From positions 1 to 16,830 of the forward strand of contig JAYRGC010000051.1 of NCBI GenBank assembly GCA_041908065.1: a DNA stretch of 16,830 bases, in the 5' to 3' direction. This DNA is from JAYRGC01 sp041908065. Lineage in GTDB: Bacteria > Pseudomonadota > Alphaproteobacteria > UBA9219. This document shows positions 6,914 to 14,592 of this stretch, one piece after another. Under the pieces are notes generated by a model that ran no database searches, was not told the origin of the DNA, and saw only the letters and a program-made list of their open reading frames with translations. Within the stretch, counting starts at the first letter, position 1, and each line of letters starts with the position of its first letter. A program made the translations under genes and the position numbers.

Positions 6914-8214
6914 CGAGCGACGAAAATAAAATGCCCTCCTTAGACGTTTCCGCAAATCCGTGGATGACGGCCTCGTCCGTCTGCGCGGTAATTTCGGCCA
7001 TACGCTCGGCGGGCGGAGAAATGCGCTTCGTCGGCGGGGCGGTTCGCAACGCCCTGCAAGGCGAGGCCGTGGACGACGTGGACTTAGCCACCGACCTGAC
7101 GCCGGACAAAGTGGAAGCTGCTTTGCGGGCTGCGGGGCTGAAGGCCGTTCCCACCGGCATCGCCCACGGCACGATCACGGCGGTGGCCAAGGGAAAGGGC
7201 TATGAAATAACCACCTTGCGCCGCGACGTGGCGACAGACGGCAGAAGAGCGCGAGTGGAGTTCACCGACGATTGGCAAGCCGACGCGGCGCGGCGCGATT
7301 TCACCTTTAACGCCATATACGCCGATGCCGATGGCCGTCTTCGCGATTACTTCGGCGGCATCGAGGATTTGCGGGCGGGAAGGGTGCGCTTCATCGGCGA
7401 CGCCGAGGAAAGGATACGCGAGGACGTTCTCCGCATCCTGCGCTTTTTCCGCTTCGTCGCGGCCATTTCCTCGCGCGATGGAAAATGCAGGCCGGACGAG
7501 GACGCGCTGAAGGCGTGCGCCGCTCTCGCGCCACTGATGGCGCGGCTGTCGGCGGAAAGAATATGGAAGGAATTGAAAAAGCTTCTTTGCTCCTCCGCCC
7601 CCTTACTAGCTGTCGCTTTGATGGAGCGGCACGGAATCTTCCAGCCCATTTTGCCGGAATTCAGCGGATCCGAAACGCTGGCCGACCTGATGGAAACCGA
7701 AAAACGCCTAGGCGGCCTGAGCTGGCCATCCAAGGAAACGCCGTGGCCACGGCGATTGGCGGCGATTGCGGGAGGAAACGGCTTCGGCGCGGCGGCGGGA
7801 GAAATAGCGCGGCGGCTGCGTTTCTCCAAAGCCGAGGCTACGCGGCTGGAATCCCTCTCCTTTGCCATATCCGCTTTGGCCAAGGCGCAGGCGGATGTCG
7901 GAAGGCCGGACACAATCGCCATTCGCCGCGCCTTGTACGATTTCGGCCCCGAAGCGGTGGCCGACGCGGCGTTATTGTCGCCAAACTACGCCGGAAACTT
8001 GGGCGATCTTTCCGCCGTCCTTGACGCGGCGAAGAAATGGCAGCGTCCGCTTTTCCCCTTGCGCGGCGAGGATCTGCTGGATCTGGGCATACCTTCGGGT
8101 TCGGCTATGGGCGAGATGCTGAAGGCGGTCGAAAACTGGTGGATTTCCCAACCCGAATTGCCGACCAAAGCCCAATGCCTTGAGGAATTGCGGCGCAACC
8201 GCCAGTGCTGTTAG
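6910..8214 (+). CDS. cca: CCA tRNA nucleotidyltransferase (class II)
   Basis: A 434-residue enzyme that adds or repairs the 3'-terminal CCA of tRNAs. The nucleotidyltransferase head is clear: FVGGAVRN (40-47), DVDLATD with the metal-binding Asp56 and Asp58, then TTLRRD (101-106) and AARRDFTFNAIY (126-137), a conserved block of this family. The neck follows with ERIREDVLRILRFFRF (167-182) and RLSAERIWKEL, which reads out C and A. The body and tail are less conserved, and no HD phosphohydrolase motif is apparent. The ATG at 6910 sits in the ATGA overlap with the upstream gene. The open frame extends 150 codons upstream but overlaps that gene and the moxR start region. Repeat copy E begins about 12 bp after the stop. 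Confidence 0.93.
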   Translation: MTSDENKMPSLDVSANPWMTASSVCAVISAIRSAGGEMRFVGGAVRNALQGEAVDDVDLATDLTPDKVEAALRAAGLKAVPTGIAHGTITAVAKGKGYEITTLRRDVATDGRRARVEFTDDWQADAARRDFTFNAIYADADGRLRDYFGGIEDLRAGRVRFIGDAEERIREDVLRILRFFRFVAAISSRDGKCRPDEDALKACAALAPLMARLSAERIWKELKKLLCSSAPLLAVALMERHGIFQPILPEFSGSETLADLMETEKRLGGLSWPSKETPWPRRLAAIAGGNGFGAAAGEIARRLRFSKAEATRLESLSFAISALAKAQADVGRPDTIAIRRALYDFGPEAVADAALLSPNYAGNLGDLSAVLDAAKKWQRPLFPLRGEDLLDLGIPSGSAMGEMLKAVENWWISQPELPTKAQCLEELRRNRQCC

Positions 8215-8226
8215 ACTCCTTACCTA

Positions 8227-8342
8227 AACGCTGTCGAGCGGCGAAGCAATCCAGTGCCGTTGCTCAATGACTCTGGATTGCTTCGCCGCCAAGGGGCGGC
8301 TCGCAATGACGCTCCTTCGGCCATCCACTTCGCAATGACGGC
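8227..8342. repeat. Copy E of the large palindromic repeat, left end truncated
   Basis: Begins inside the side arm (AACGCTGTCGAGCGGCG) with the outer GTCATTGCGAG missing, and continues through GAAGCAATCCAG, the loop TGCCGTTGCTCAATGACTC and CTGGATTGCTTCGCCGCC to CTCGCAATGAC at 8310. The loop is in the opposite orientation to copies B, D and F. A further CGCAATGACGGCGGTTACGC follows, similar to the tail of the unit after copy D. Confidence 0.8.
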
Positions 8343-8769
8343 GGTTACGCAAGGGGTCTATTAACCATATTCCAAGTCCCTATATTCCGTTGATTTTTTA
8401 TGCAAAACTAGGGATGGTTTGCATCCAAACACAGCAGCAATGACGGCCATTGGCTGTAACAGTGTAGATTGTGTGCTTTCTCTCCGCCCGTTTTGCGTAT
8501 AAACCCCATTTTTATTTGCCCATTGCCTTCAAACATGCTACCCACGGGGCGCGTTCGCTGCGGCGGGCGGCTCCGGCGGGGTGCCGGAGGGATGGGTATT
8601 GCTCCGCTTTCCGGCCACGCTTTCAGCCGGAACGGGATACGCTTTGTCCGTCTGCGTCGTTATCGTTACGTTTTCCCGTTAGCTGCGCGGCATGGCGCGG
8701 GCGAGAAAACTGAAAATGAAAGCATCGGACGGATTCTATCCCTCCGCTATGGAAAGAGAAATCATCACA
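8343..8769 (+). promoter_or_regulatory. rpsA upstream region with two perfect hairpins
   Basis: About 430 bases without a convincing gene. It contains a small-repeat remnant (GCAATGACGGCCATTGGCTG, near 8439-8458) and CCCGTTTTGCGTATAAACCC, a partial element end whose TATAAA (8498-8503) could serve as a -10 box. Two perfect 7-bp hairpins follow: CTCCGGC/GCCGGAG (8571-8577 and 8583-8589, loop GGGGT) and TTCCGGC/GCCGGAA (8609-8615 and 8626-8632). GGAAAGAG just before 8770 is the probable ribosome-binding site. S1 leaders are structured and autoregulated in gammaproteobacteria; a similar role here is inference. The cmk gene often found in front of rpsA is absent. Confidence 0.4.
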
Positions 8770-10545
8770 ATGGCAAAAAAATCAACCAACAGGCGCGTTT
8801 CCACGCACCCTGAAATCGAAGCCGCAATCGCCGAACAGCGCGGAAAAGGCGAAAGCTTCGCCTCGCTGCTGGAATCTTCCTTCGGCAAGGGAGGCAAGTT
8901 CGAAGGCCGCGTCATATCCGGCCGCGTAACCGCGATCGAAAACGACGAAGCGATCATCGACGCGCCGATGCTGAAATGCGAAGGCCGCGTGTCTTTGCGC
9001 GAGTTCTCGGCCCCGGGCGTTCCGGCCTCGATCAAGGTGGGCGACACGGTCGAAGTGTACTTGGAGCGCATGGAAAACCGCGTCGGCCAAGCCATGTTGT
9101 CGCGGGAAAAGGCTAAGCGCGAAGAAAGCTGGGCGGTTTTAGAGAAGTCTTTCAACAAGAGCGAGCGCGTCACCGGAATCATTTCAGGTCGCGTCAAGGG
9201 CGGCTTCACGGTGGATCTGGATTGCGCGGCGGCTTTCTTGCCGGGCAGCCAAGTGGACATCCGCCCCGTTCGCGACATAACTCCGTTGATGGGCACTCCG
9301 CAGCCGTTCTTGATCCTGAAGATGGATCGCGCTCGCGGCAACATCGTCGTGTCGCGTCGTTCAGTTCTGGAGGAAAGCCGCGCCGAAGCGAGAACCGAGC
9401 TGGTCGCCAGCCTCAAGGAAGGCCAGATACTGCAGGGCGTGGTCAAGAATATCACCGACTACGGCGCGTTCGTGGATTTGGGCGGCGTGGACGGCTTGCT
9501 GCACGTCACCGATATTTCTTGGCGGCGCGTCGGCCATCCTTCCGAAGTGCTGCAAATCGGCCAGCAGGTTTCGGTGCAGATCATCCGCTTTAACGCCGAA
9601 ACCCAGCGCATCAGCTTGGGCATGAAGCAATTGGAATCCGATCCGTGGGAAGGCATCGCCGCCCGCTATCAGTCGGGAATGCGCCTGAAAGGCCGCGTGA
9701 CCAACGTCACCGACTACGGCGCGTTCGTCGAGCTGGAGGCCGGAGTGGAAGGCTTGGTGCACGTTTCCGAGATGTCGTGGACGCGCAAAAACGCTCACCC
9801 GGGCAAGATCGTCTCCACCTCGCAGGAAGTCGAGGTCATGGTGCTGGACGTGGATCCCGTCAAGCGTCGCGTCAGCTTGGGCTTGAAGCAGTGCGTGCCC
9901 AATCCGTGGACGCAGTTCCGCGAAAACCATACCATCGGCTCCTCGTTGTCGGGCGAAATCCGCAACGTCACCGAATTCGGCTTGTTCGTCGGATTGCCGG
10001 GCGACATCGACGGCATGGTGCATATGTCGGATCTGTCGTGGGACAAGCCGGGCGAAGAGGCCATCGCCGATTACAAAAAGGGTCAGGTCGTCACCGTCAA
10101 GGTGTTGGACATCGACGCCGAGAAGGAGCGCATCAGCTTGGGCGTCAAGCAGATGAGCAACGATCCGTTCGAAGGCGTGGCTGTCAACTTCAAGAAGGGC
10201 GACGTGGTCACCTGCACCGTCACCGAGGTGCAGGAAAACGGCATCGAGGTCAGCTTGGGCGAGCAGGAAGGCGGATTTACCGGCTTCATCAAGCGCGGAG
10301 ACTTGGCGCGCGATCGTTCGGAACAACGCTCCGACCGCTTCGCGGTTGGCGAAAAGGTTCACGCCAAGGTTACCGGCGTGGACAAGGCCGCTCGCAAGAT
10401 CGCTTTGTCCATCAAGGCCCGCGAAGCCGACGAGGAAAAGCAGGCGATGGCCGAGTACGGATCTTCGGATTCCGGCGCGTCCTTGGGCGACATTCTCGGC
10501 GCGGCGATCAAACGCGCCCAGAAGAAGAGCGAAGGCGAGGCGTAA
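8770..10545 (+). CDS. rpsA: 30S ribosomal protein S1
   Basis: A 591-residue RNA-binding protein that brings mRNA to the 30S subunit. Six S1 (OB-fold) repeats are visible at about 45-112, 132-197, 217-285, 302-372, 389-459 and 476-547. Repeats 3 and 4 are the most typical (NITDYGAFVDL...HVTDISW and NVTDYGAFVEL...HVSEMSW). Repeats 1 and 2 are diverged, as expected of the ribosome-anchoring N-terminal domains. The tail SLGDILGAAIKRAQKK follows an Ala/Glu-rich linker. The ATG at 8770 is chosen: it has GGAAAGAG upstream and gives a normal N-terminus. An ATG at 8749 or 8692 would add only unconserved residues. Codon use is strongly biased (many GGC, AAG, CGC), as expected of a highly expressed gene. 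Confidence 0.97.
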   Translation: MAKKSTNRRVSTHPEIEAAIAEQRGKGESFASLLESSFGKGGKFEGRVISGRVTAIENDEAIIDAPMLKCEGRVSLREFSAPGVPASIKVGDTVEVYLERMENRVGQAMLSREKAKREESWAVLEKSFNKSERVTGIISGRVKGGFTVDLDCAAAFLPGSQVDIRPVRDITPLMGTPQPFLILKMDRARGNIVVSRRSVLEESRAEARTELVASLKEGQILQGVVKNITDYGAFVDLGGVDGLLHVTDISWRRVGHPSEVLQIGQQVSVQIIRFNAETQRISLGMKQLESDPWEGIAARYQSGMRLKGRVTNVTDYGAFVELEAGVEGLVHVSEMSWTRKNAHPGKIVSTSQEVEVMVLDVDPVKRRVSLGLKQCVPNPWTQFRENHTIGSSLSGEIRNVTEFGLFVGLPGDIDGMVHMSDLSWDKPGEEAIADYKKGQVVTVKVLDIDAEKERISLGVKQMSNDPFEGVAVNFKKGDVVTCTVTEVQENGIEVSLGEQEGGFTGFIKRGDLARDRSEQRSDRFAVGEKVHAKVTGVDKAARKIALSIKAREADEEKQAMAEYGSSDSGASLGDILGAAIKRAQKKSEGEA

Positions 10546-10555
10546 TCGTCAGGCG

Positions 10556-10587
10556 ATCCCGAATTTTCCAAGGCGAAAATTCGGGAT
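10556..10587 (+). terminator. Perfect stem-loop just after rpsA
   Basis: The arms ATCCCGAATTTT (10556-10567) and AAAATTCGGGAT (10576-10587) are perfect inverted repeats of 12 bases with an 8-base loop, 10 bp after the rpsA stop. No U-tract follows, so it is not a textbook intrinsic terminator; it may instead protect the mRNA 3' end. A second perfect hairpin, TCCGGCGA/TCGCCGGA (10593-10611), follows immediately. Confidence 0.5.
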
Positions 10588-10674
10588 TGCCCTCCGGCGA
10601 AGATCGCCGGATCTGCGATCGGGGGCTCTTACGCAAAATTGGTGGGGAGTTGTTTGATGTGACGCAGACTCAAA

Positions 10675-10726
10675 CAAGCGCGGTCTGTTCCTCCCCCTAA
10701 GAAGGGGGAGGAACAGACCGCGCTTG
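10675..10726. repeat. Perfect 24-bp stem-loop
   Basis: CAAGCGCGGTCTGTTCC (10675-10691) continuing TCCCCCT to 10698 is followed by the loop AAGA and an exact reverse complement ending at 10726. This 24-bp stem has no mismatch and only a 4-base loop. It lies between rpsA and era, inside the MITE-like element. It could terminate or attenuate transcription in both directions or be a separate small repeat; no U-tract follows. Confidence 0.85.
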
Positions 10727-10737
10727 CTGAAAGGGCC

Positions 10738-10864
10738 GTCATTGCGAGCCGACTTCTTCAGGCGGCGAAGCAATCCAGACCTTATGGAGCAACGGCACTG
10801 GATTGCTTCGCCGCCCCACAGTGTTTAACGCTGTCCAAACCAAAGGGTGGCGGCTCGCAATGAC
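10738..10864. repeat. Copy F of the large palindromic repeat, side arm reversed
   Basis: Starts GTCATTGCGAG and ends CTCGCAATGAC, with the loop ACCTTATGGAG in the same orientation as B and D. The long side arm, however, lies on the right and is inverted: TTTAACGCTGTCC then AAACCAAAGGGTGG. The short arm CCGACTTCTTCAGGCGGCG, like that of copy C, is on the left. The arms have therefore been exchanged relative to the loop. Confidence 0.85.
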
Positions 10865-10950
10865 GAGCCTTGCTTGCTGATGCAGGCGGCTACAAAATTA
10901 CCCACTCGTTTTCAGAAAGAGCCGAAAAAATGGAAAGCAACGGCGAAACT

Positions 10951-11865
10951 ATGAATAATGACGAGCCCAGACGCTCCGGTTTCGCCGCGCTTATTGGCGC
11001 GCCTAATGCCGGAAAATCCACGCTTTTAAACCGGATGCTGGGAGAAAAACTGTCGATCGTCAGCCCACGGGCGCAAACCACGCGCATGAGGGTATTGGGG
11101 ATTATGACCGAAGGAAACCTGCAAGCCTGTCTTTTGGACACGCCCGGGATATTCACGGCCAAACAGCGTTTCGACGAGGCTATGGTCAAGGCGGCTTGGG
11201 ACGGAACCGACGACGCCGACGCCGTGGTCATGCTGGTGGACGCCTCCGCTCGCCACGCCGACGAAAAAGCCGACGCTATCGTCGCCGAACTGCTGCGACT
11301 CGGCCGCAAAGCCATTTTGGCTCTCAACAAAATCGACGAGATAAAACCGGCGCAGCTGTTGCCGCTCGCAGCCAAATTCAACGATACCGGAGCGTTCGAA
11401 TCCACTTTCATGATCTCCGCCAAGACCGGCGAGGGCGTGGACGATCTGAAACGCGCCTTGTTCGTCCGTATGCCGATAGGGGAATGGCTTTTTCCCCAAG
11501 ACCAGCTTACGGATTTGCCGGAACGGTTGCTGGCGGCGGAAACCACCCGAGAGCAGTTGTTTCTACGCTTGCGCGACGAATTGCCGTATTCATGCGCCGT
11601 TCTGCCCGAAGACTGGAAGGAAAATCCCGACGGATCGGTATCCATCGCGCAAACCATCGTGGTATCCCGCCCAAATCATCGCGGGATAGTGCTTGGCAAG
11701 GGCGGGGCGATGATAAAAAGCATCGGTCAAGCCTCCAGACAAGAATTAGGCAAGATCCTCGACAGGCGCGTGCATCTGATGCTTGAAGTGAAATGCGACG
11801 AGGATTGGCGCGAAAAAGGAGCGATATATCAACTTTTGGGGCTTTTGACCGCAAAAAAGCAATAA
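10951..11865 (+). CDS. era: GTPase Era
   Basis: A 304-residue essential GTPase that binds 16S rRNA near its 3' end and assists 30S assembly. G motifs are all present: G1 GAPNAGKST (17-25), G2 AQTTR (41-45), G3 DTPG (63-66), G4 NKID (126-129) and G5 SAK (156-158). The link ELPYSCAV (210-217) and the KH domain with GIVLGKGG (245-252) are typical of Era and distinguish it from EngA or ObgE. Length equals the family norm with the ATG at 10951. An ATG at 10930 would add seven residues and has no better ribosome-binding site; GGAAAG lies upstream of 10951. The often adjacent rnc and recO genes are missing, and the gene follows a MITE-like element. Confidence 0.96.
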   Translation: MNNDEPRRSGFAALIGAPNAGKSTLLNRMLGEKLSIVSPRAQTTRMRVLGIMTEGNLQACLLDTPGIFTAKQRFDEAMVKAAWDGTDDADAVVMLVDASARHADEKADAIVAELLRLGRKAILALNKIDEIKPAQLLPLAAKFNDTGAFESTFMISAKTGEGVDDLKRALFVRMPIGEWLFPQDQLTDLPERLLAAETTREQLFLRLRDELPYSCAVLPEDWKENPDGSVSIAQTIVVSRPNHRGIVLGKGGAMIKSIGQASRQELGKILDRRVHLMLEVKCDEDWREKGAIYQLLGLLTAKKQ

Positions 11866-11961
11866 AATTTTGCGCCGCCGGAAAATGGATAAATCAAAAG
11901 AATCAAATCAGTTTCAGGGTTAACCGCCGCATTCGAGGCTATTGCGCCGGACATGACGAAT

Positions 11962-12009
11962 CGCCGATATGTGGTATTATCTATCCCCCTCGGTATCTAT
12001 ATCTAGTAT
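11962..12009 (+). promoter_or_regulatory. Tandem NrdR-like boxes upstream of nrdA
   Basis: Box 1 at 11962-11977 (CGCCGATATGTGGTAT) and box 2 at 11994-12009 (TATCTATATCTAGTAT) both fit the core CnATATnTnGTnT seen in NrdR boxes (C, one base, ATAT, T, G, T at the expected positions). Their starts are 32 bp apart with a 16-bp gap, that is, three helical turns, which is the usual arrangement for this repressor of ribonucleotide reductase genes. They lie 38 bp or more before the nrdA start, inside the likely promoter. The nrdR gene is not in the window. Confidence 0.65.
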
Positions 12010-12047
12010 CACATCGTAATAAACCTACAAATACGAACGGTGAAAAT

Positions 12048-13973
12048 ATGGCGAGATCCTCGGCGGTTTTGGCAATGGCAGACAGCGCGGTCGATATTGA
12101 AGCGGAGAGCGATACGACCATGTCGGAAGACGCGATTCTTTTCGATAAAAAGCAGGTCGAACGCGGACCTCAAGTGGTTATAGATCGTTCCCGCGACGTG
12201 GAGCTGACCCAGTTCGGCATGGCTACGCTCGGCGACCGCTATCTTTTGCCGGGCGAGGGGCCGCAGGACATGTTCGCCCGCGTCGCCATGACTTACGCCG
12301 ACGACACCGCGCACGCCCAAAGGCTTTACGATTACATCAGCCGCCTGTGGTTCATGCCCGCCACTCCCGTTTTAAGCAACGGCGGGGCCAATCGCGGCCT
12401 GCCGATTTCCTGCTTTCTCAACGAATGTTCCGACAGTTTGGACGGCATCGTGCGGTTGTGGAACGAAAACGTCTGGCTGGCCGCGCTGGGCGGCGGCATA
12501 GGCTCGTACTGGGGCAATCTGCGCTCGATAGGCGAACCGGTGGGACGCAACGGCAAAACCTCTGGCATCGTGCCGTTTATCCGCGTTCAGGACAGCCTGA
12601 CTCTCGCCATCAGCCAAGGCAGCCTCAGGCGCGGATCGGCGGCCTGCTATCTGCCGATAAGCCATCCCGAGATCGAGGAGTTTATCGAAATGCGCCGCCC
12701 CACCGGCGGCGACACCAATCGCAAGGCCTTGAATCTGCATCACGGCGTAGTCATTACCGACGCTTTCATGCGGGCGGTGGAAAACGACGAGGAATGGGCG
12801 TTGACCAGCCCCAAAGACGGCGTGGTGATCGAGCGGATAAGCGCGCGCGCGTTGTGGATTCGCTTGTTGACGGCGCGGGTGGAGACGGGCGAGCCGTATC
12901 TTTTGTTCGTCGATACCGTCAACCGCGCCGTTCCCGAGCATCACAAGCTGGCCGGATTGGATGTGAAAATGTCCAACCTATGCTGCGAAATAACCCTGCC
13001 GACCGGAACGGACAAATACGGGCAGGAACGCACGGCGGTATGCTGCCTGTCGTCGCTCAATCTTGAAAAGTTTCTGGAATGGGAACACGAGCCGCAATTC
13101 ATCGAGGATACGCTGCGCTTCCTCGACAACATCCTTTCGGACTTCATCGCGCGCGCTCCCGATTCCATGGCGCGAGCGAAATATGCCGCCATGCGCGAGC
13201 GTTCGGTCGGCTTGGGCGTCATGGGGCTGCACTCGTTCCTGCAAAGCCAGAACGTGCCGTTCGAGGGCGTCATGGCGAAGGTTTGGAACAAGCGCATGTT
13301 CCGCCACATCAAGGAACAGGCCGACGCGGCTTCGGTGAAGCTGGCGGAGGAGCGCGGCGCGTGCCCCGACGCCGCCGATTACGGCATCAAGGAAAGGTTC
13401 TCCAACAAACTGGCGATAGCCCCCACCGCCTCCATCTCCATCATCTGCGGCGGGGCCAGCCCGGGCATAGAGCCGAACGCCGCCAACAGCTTCACCCACA
13501 AAACGCTGTCGGGCAGCTTTCCGGTGCGTAACAAATATCTGGCGCGGACGCTGGAGAAATACGGACGCAACGACGAGGAAACGTGGAGTTCCATCACCAC
13601 CCGCGAGGGATCGGTTCAACATCTGGACTTCCTCAGCGACAACGAAAAGCTGGTGTTCAAGACGGCGTTCGAGCTGGACCAACGCTGGATAATCGATCTG
13701 GCCGCCGACCGCGCCCCCTATATCTGCCAAGCGCAGAGCCTGAATGTTTTCCTTCCCGCCGACGTTCACAAACGCGATTTGCACATGCTGCATTTTATGG
13801 CTTGGAAAAAGGGCGTAAAAAGTCTTTACTATTGCCGTTCCAAGTCTCTCCAGCGCGCGGAATCCGCTTCCACCGCCGCCACGTCTAAATCGGTTCAGAT
13901 CGCCGCCGTTTCATCCGCATCTCCGGCCGAGGGAGGCGGCGAAAAATACGAGGAATGCCTGTCATGCCAGTAA
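12048..13973 (+). CDS. nrdA: Class I ribonucleotide reductase, large (alpha) subunit
   Basis: A 641-residue cytosolic enzyme that makes deoxynucleoside diphosphates. The active site matches the E. coli enzyme: Cys122 (SCFLNECSDS) and Cys332 (CCLSSLNL) as the redox pair, and Asn310, Cys312 and Glu314 in NLCCEITLPT as the radical and acid/base residues. The radical-transfer tyrosines are Tyr594-Tyr595 (KSLYYC). PTASIS lies at 459-464. The C-terminal tail ends ECLSCQ, with Cys637 and Cys640 for re-reduction. No N-terminal ATP-cone is present, so overall activity control by dATP must be absent from this subunit or reside elsewhere. The ATG at 12048 follows GGTGA. The open frame continues 85 codons upstream through the NrdR-like boxes, so that extension is rejected. 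No beta subunit gene follows. Confidence 0.95.
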   Translation: MARSSAVLAMADSAVDIEAESDTTMSEDAILFDKKQVERGPQVVIDRSRDVELTQFGMATLGDRYLLPGEGPQDMFARVAMTYADDTAHAQRLYDYISRLWFMPATPVLSNGGANRGLPISCFLNECSDSLDGIVRLWNENVWLAALGGGIGSYWGNLRSIGEPVGRNGKTSGIVPFIRVQDSLTLAISQGSLRRGSAACYLPISHPEIEEFIEMRRPTGGDTNRKALNLHHGVVITDAFMRAVENDEEWALTSPKDGVVIERISARALWIRLLTARVETGEPYLLFVDTVNRAVPEHHKLAGLDVKMSNLCCEITLPTGTDKYGQERTAVCCLSSLNLEKFLEWEHEPQFIEDTLRFLDNILSDFIARAPDSMARAKYAAMRERSVGLGVMGLHSFLQSQNVPFEGVMAKVWNKRMFRHIKEQADAASVKLAEERGACPDAADYGIKERFSNKLAIAPTASISIICGGASPGIEPNAANSFTHKTLSGSFPVRNKYLARTLEKYGRNDEETWSSITTREGSVQHLDFLSDNEKLVFKTAFELDQRWIIDLAADRAPYICQAQSLNVFLPADVHKRDLHMLHFMAWKKGVKSLYYCRSKSLQRAESASTAATSKSVQIAAVSSASPAEGGGEKYEECLSCQ

Positions 13974-14308
13974 ATCCTCAGACCTCAACCGCAGAACGCC
14001 TAGACGAAAGCTCATCGCCGCATTCGATAGACCCGTGGCTGTTTACCGTCATCGAAGAAGCCATTTTCTTCGGCAAACCTGCGGATTTCGACGAGATATT
14101 GTCCGGTATCCCCTATGGCGACGCGATTTCGGACGAGCTTCGCCACGGCATCGAAAGCCTGCGCTGGTTCCGCGCCCATTACGGCTACGAAGCCAAGATA
14201 GATCCCGACCTTAAGCGCAAAGCCGCCTTCATCGACACCGAATGGTCGCATACGCTGTTGCGGATGCTGGAAGCCGAGGATCAACACATCCATCTGCGTT
14301 CCTTCTAG
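13964..14308 (+). CDS. Small unknown protein overlapping the nrdA end
   Basis: A 114-residue, mainly acidic cytosolic-looking protein without a signal peptide or membrane segment. The central part (about 25-90) contains DPWLFTVIEEAIFFGKPADF and DELRHGIESLRWFRAHYGYE, which look helical; a single ESLRW-type aromatic cluster stands out. The family is not recognised. It overlaps the nrdA 3' end by 10 bp. The ATG at 13964 is preferred over 13955 because GAGGA lies nine bases upstream of it. It occupies the position where nrdB might be expected but has none of the NrdB metal-ligand motifs (no EExxH-like pair and far too short). Co-expression with nrdA is very likely; a role in reductase function is only a guess. 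Confidence 0.7.
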   Translation: MPVNPQTSTAERLDESSSPHSIDPWLFTVIEEAIFFGKPADFDEILSGIPYGDAISDELRHGIESLRWFRAHYGYEAKIDPDLKRKAAFIDTEWSHTLLRMLEAEDQHIHLRSF

Positions 14309-14343
14309 CGTCGCCCATCATTGCGAAGTTACGGCCAAGCACC

Positions 14344-14468
14344 GTCATTGCGAGCCGCCATTCTTTGGTTTGGACAGCGTTAACGCTGTCGGGCGGCGAA
14401 GCAATCCTGTGCCACAGGCGCAACGGCTCTGGATTGCTTCGCGTCGCAAGGGCGACGCTCGCAATGAC
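14344..14468. repeat. Copy G of the large palindromic repeat
   Basis: GTCATTGCGAG to CTCGCAATGAC with the arm CAGCGTTAACGCTGTC on the left. The right arm carries GCGTCGCAAGGGCGACGCTC in place of GCCGCCAAGGGGCGGCTC. Both bases of that local stem changed together (GCGTCGC with GCGACGC), so pairing is kept. The loop TGCCACAGGCGCAACGGC is approximately the reverse complement of the copy C loop. CCCGTTTTGCGTAAAATCC (14494-14512) beyond it is a partial element end. The rest of the gap to 14592 shows nothing further. Confidence 0.85.
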
Positions 14469-14592
14469 GGCGTTTTTTGGAAGGCAGTCCCCCCCCGTTT
14501 TGCGTAAAATCCTAACAATCTTCCAACAGCCAAGAACCGTCGCCTCCATCGGAAGTTTGCGCCGAGGCGGCGGCTCTGCTAAATCATTGGCC

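Larger units (their letters stand above)
10624..10923. mobile_element. MITE-like element enclosing repeat copy F
   Basis: The ends are imperfect inverted repeats. The left end is GGCTCTTACGCAAAATTGG followed by TGGGGAGTTG; the right end, read on the minus strand, is GGCTCTTTCTGAAAACGAG followed by TGGGTAATTTTG. About 21 of the first 29 positions agree without gaps. Inside lie the 52-base hairpin (10675-10726) and palindrome copy F. There is no open reading frame for a transposase. No target-site duplication is seen (CGATCGGG against GAAAAAAT outside the ends). The right end is 28 bp from the era start, so it probably forms part of the era leader. Confidence 0.5.

Noticed and set aside
9361..10362. 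Long minus-strand open frame opposite rpsA
   Set aside because: A codon-bias shadow of rpsA; no ribosome-binding site and a composition (many His, Asp, Leu) typical of antisense frames.
11793..12047. 85-codon N-terminal extension of nrdA, possible ATP-cone
   Set aside because: The translation shows no ATP-cone motif, overlaps the end of era, and contains the NrdR-like operator sites.
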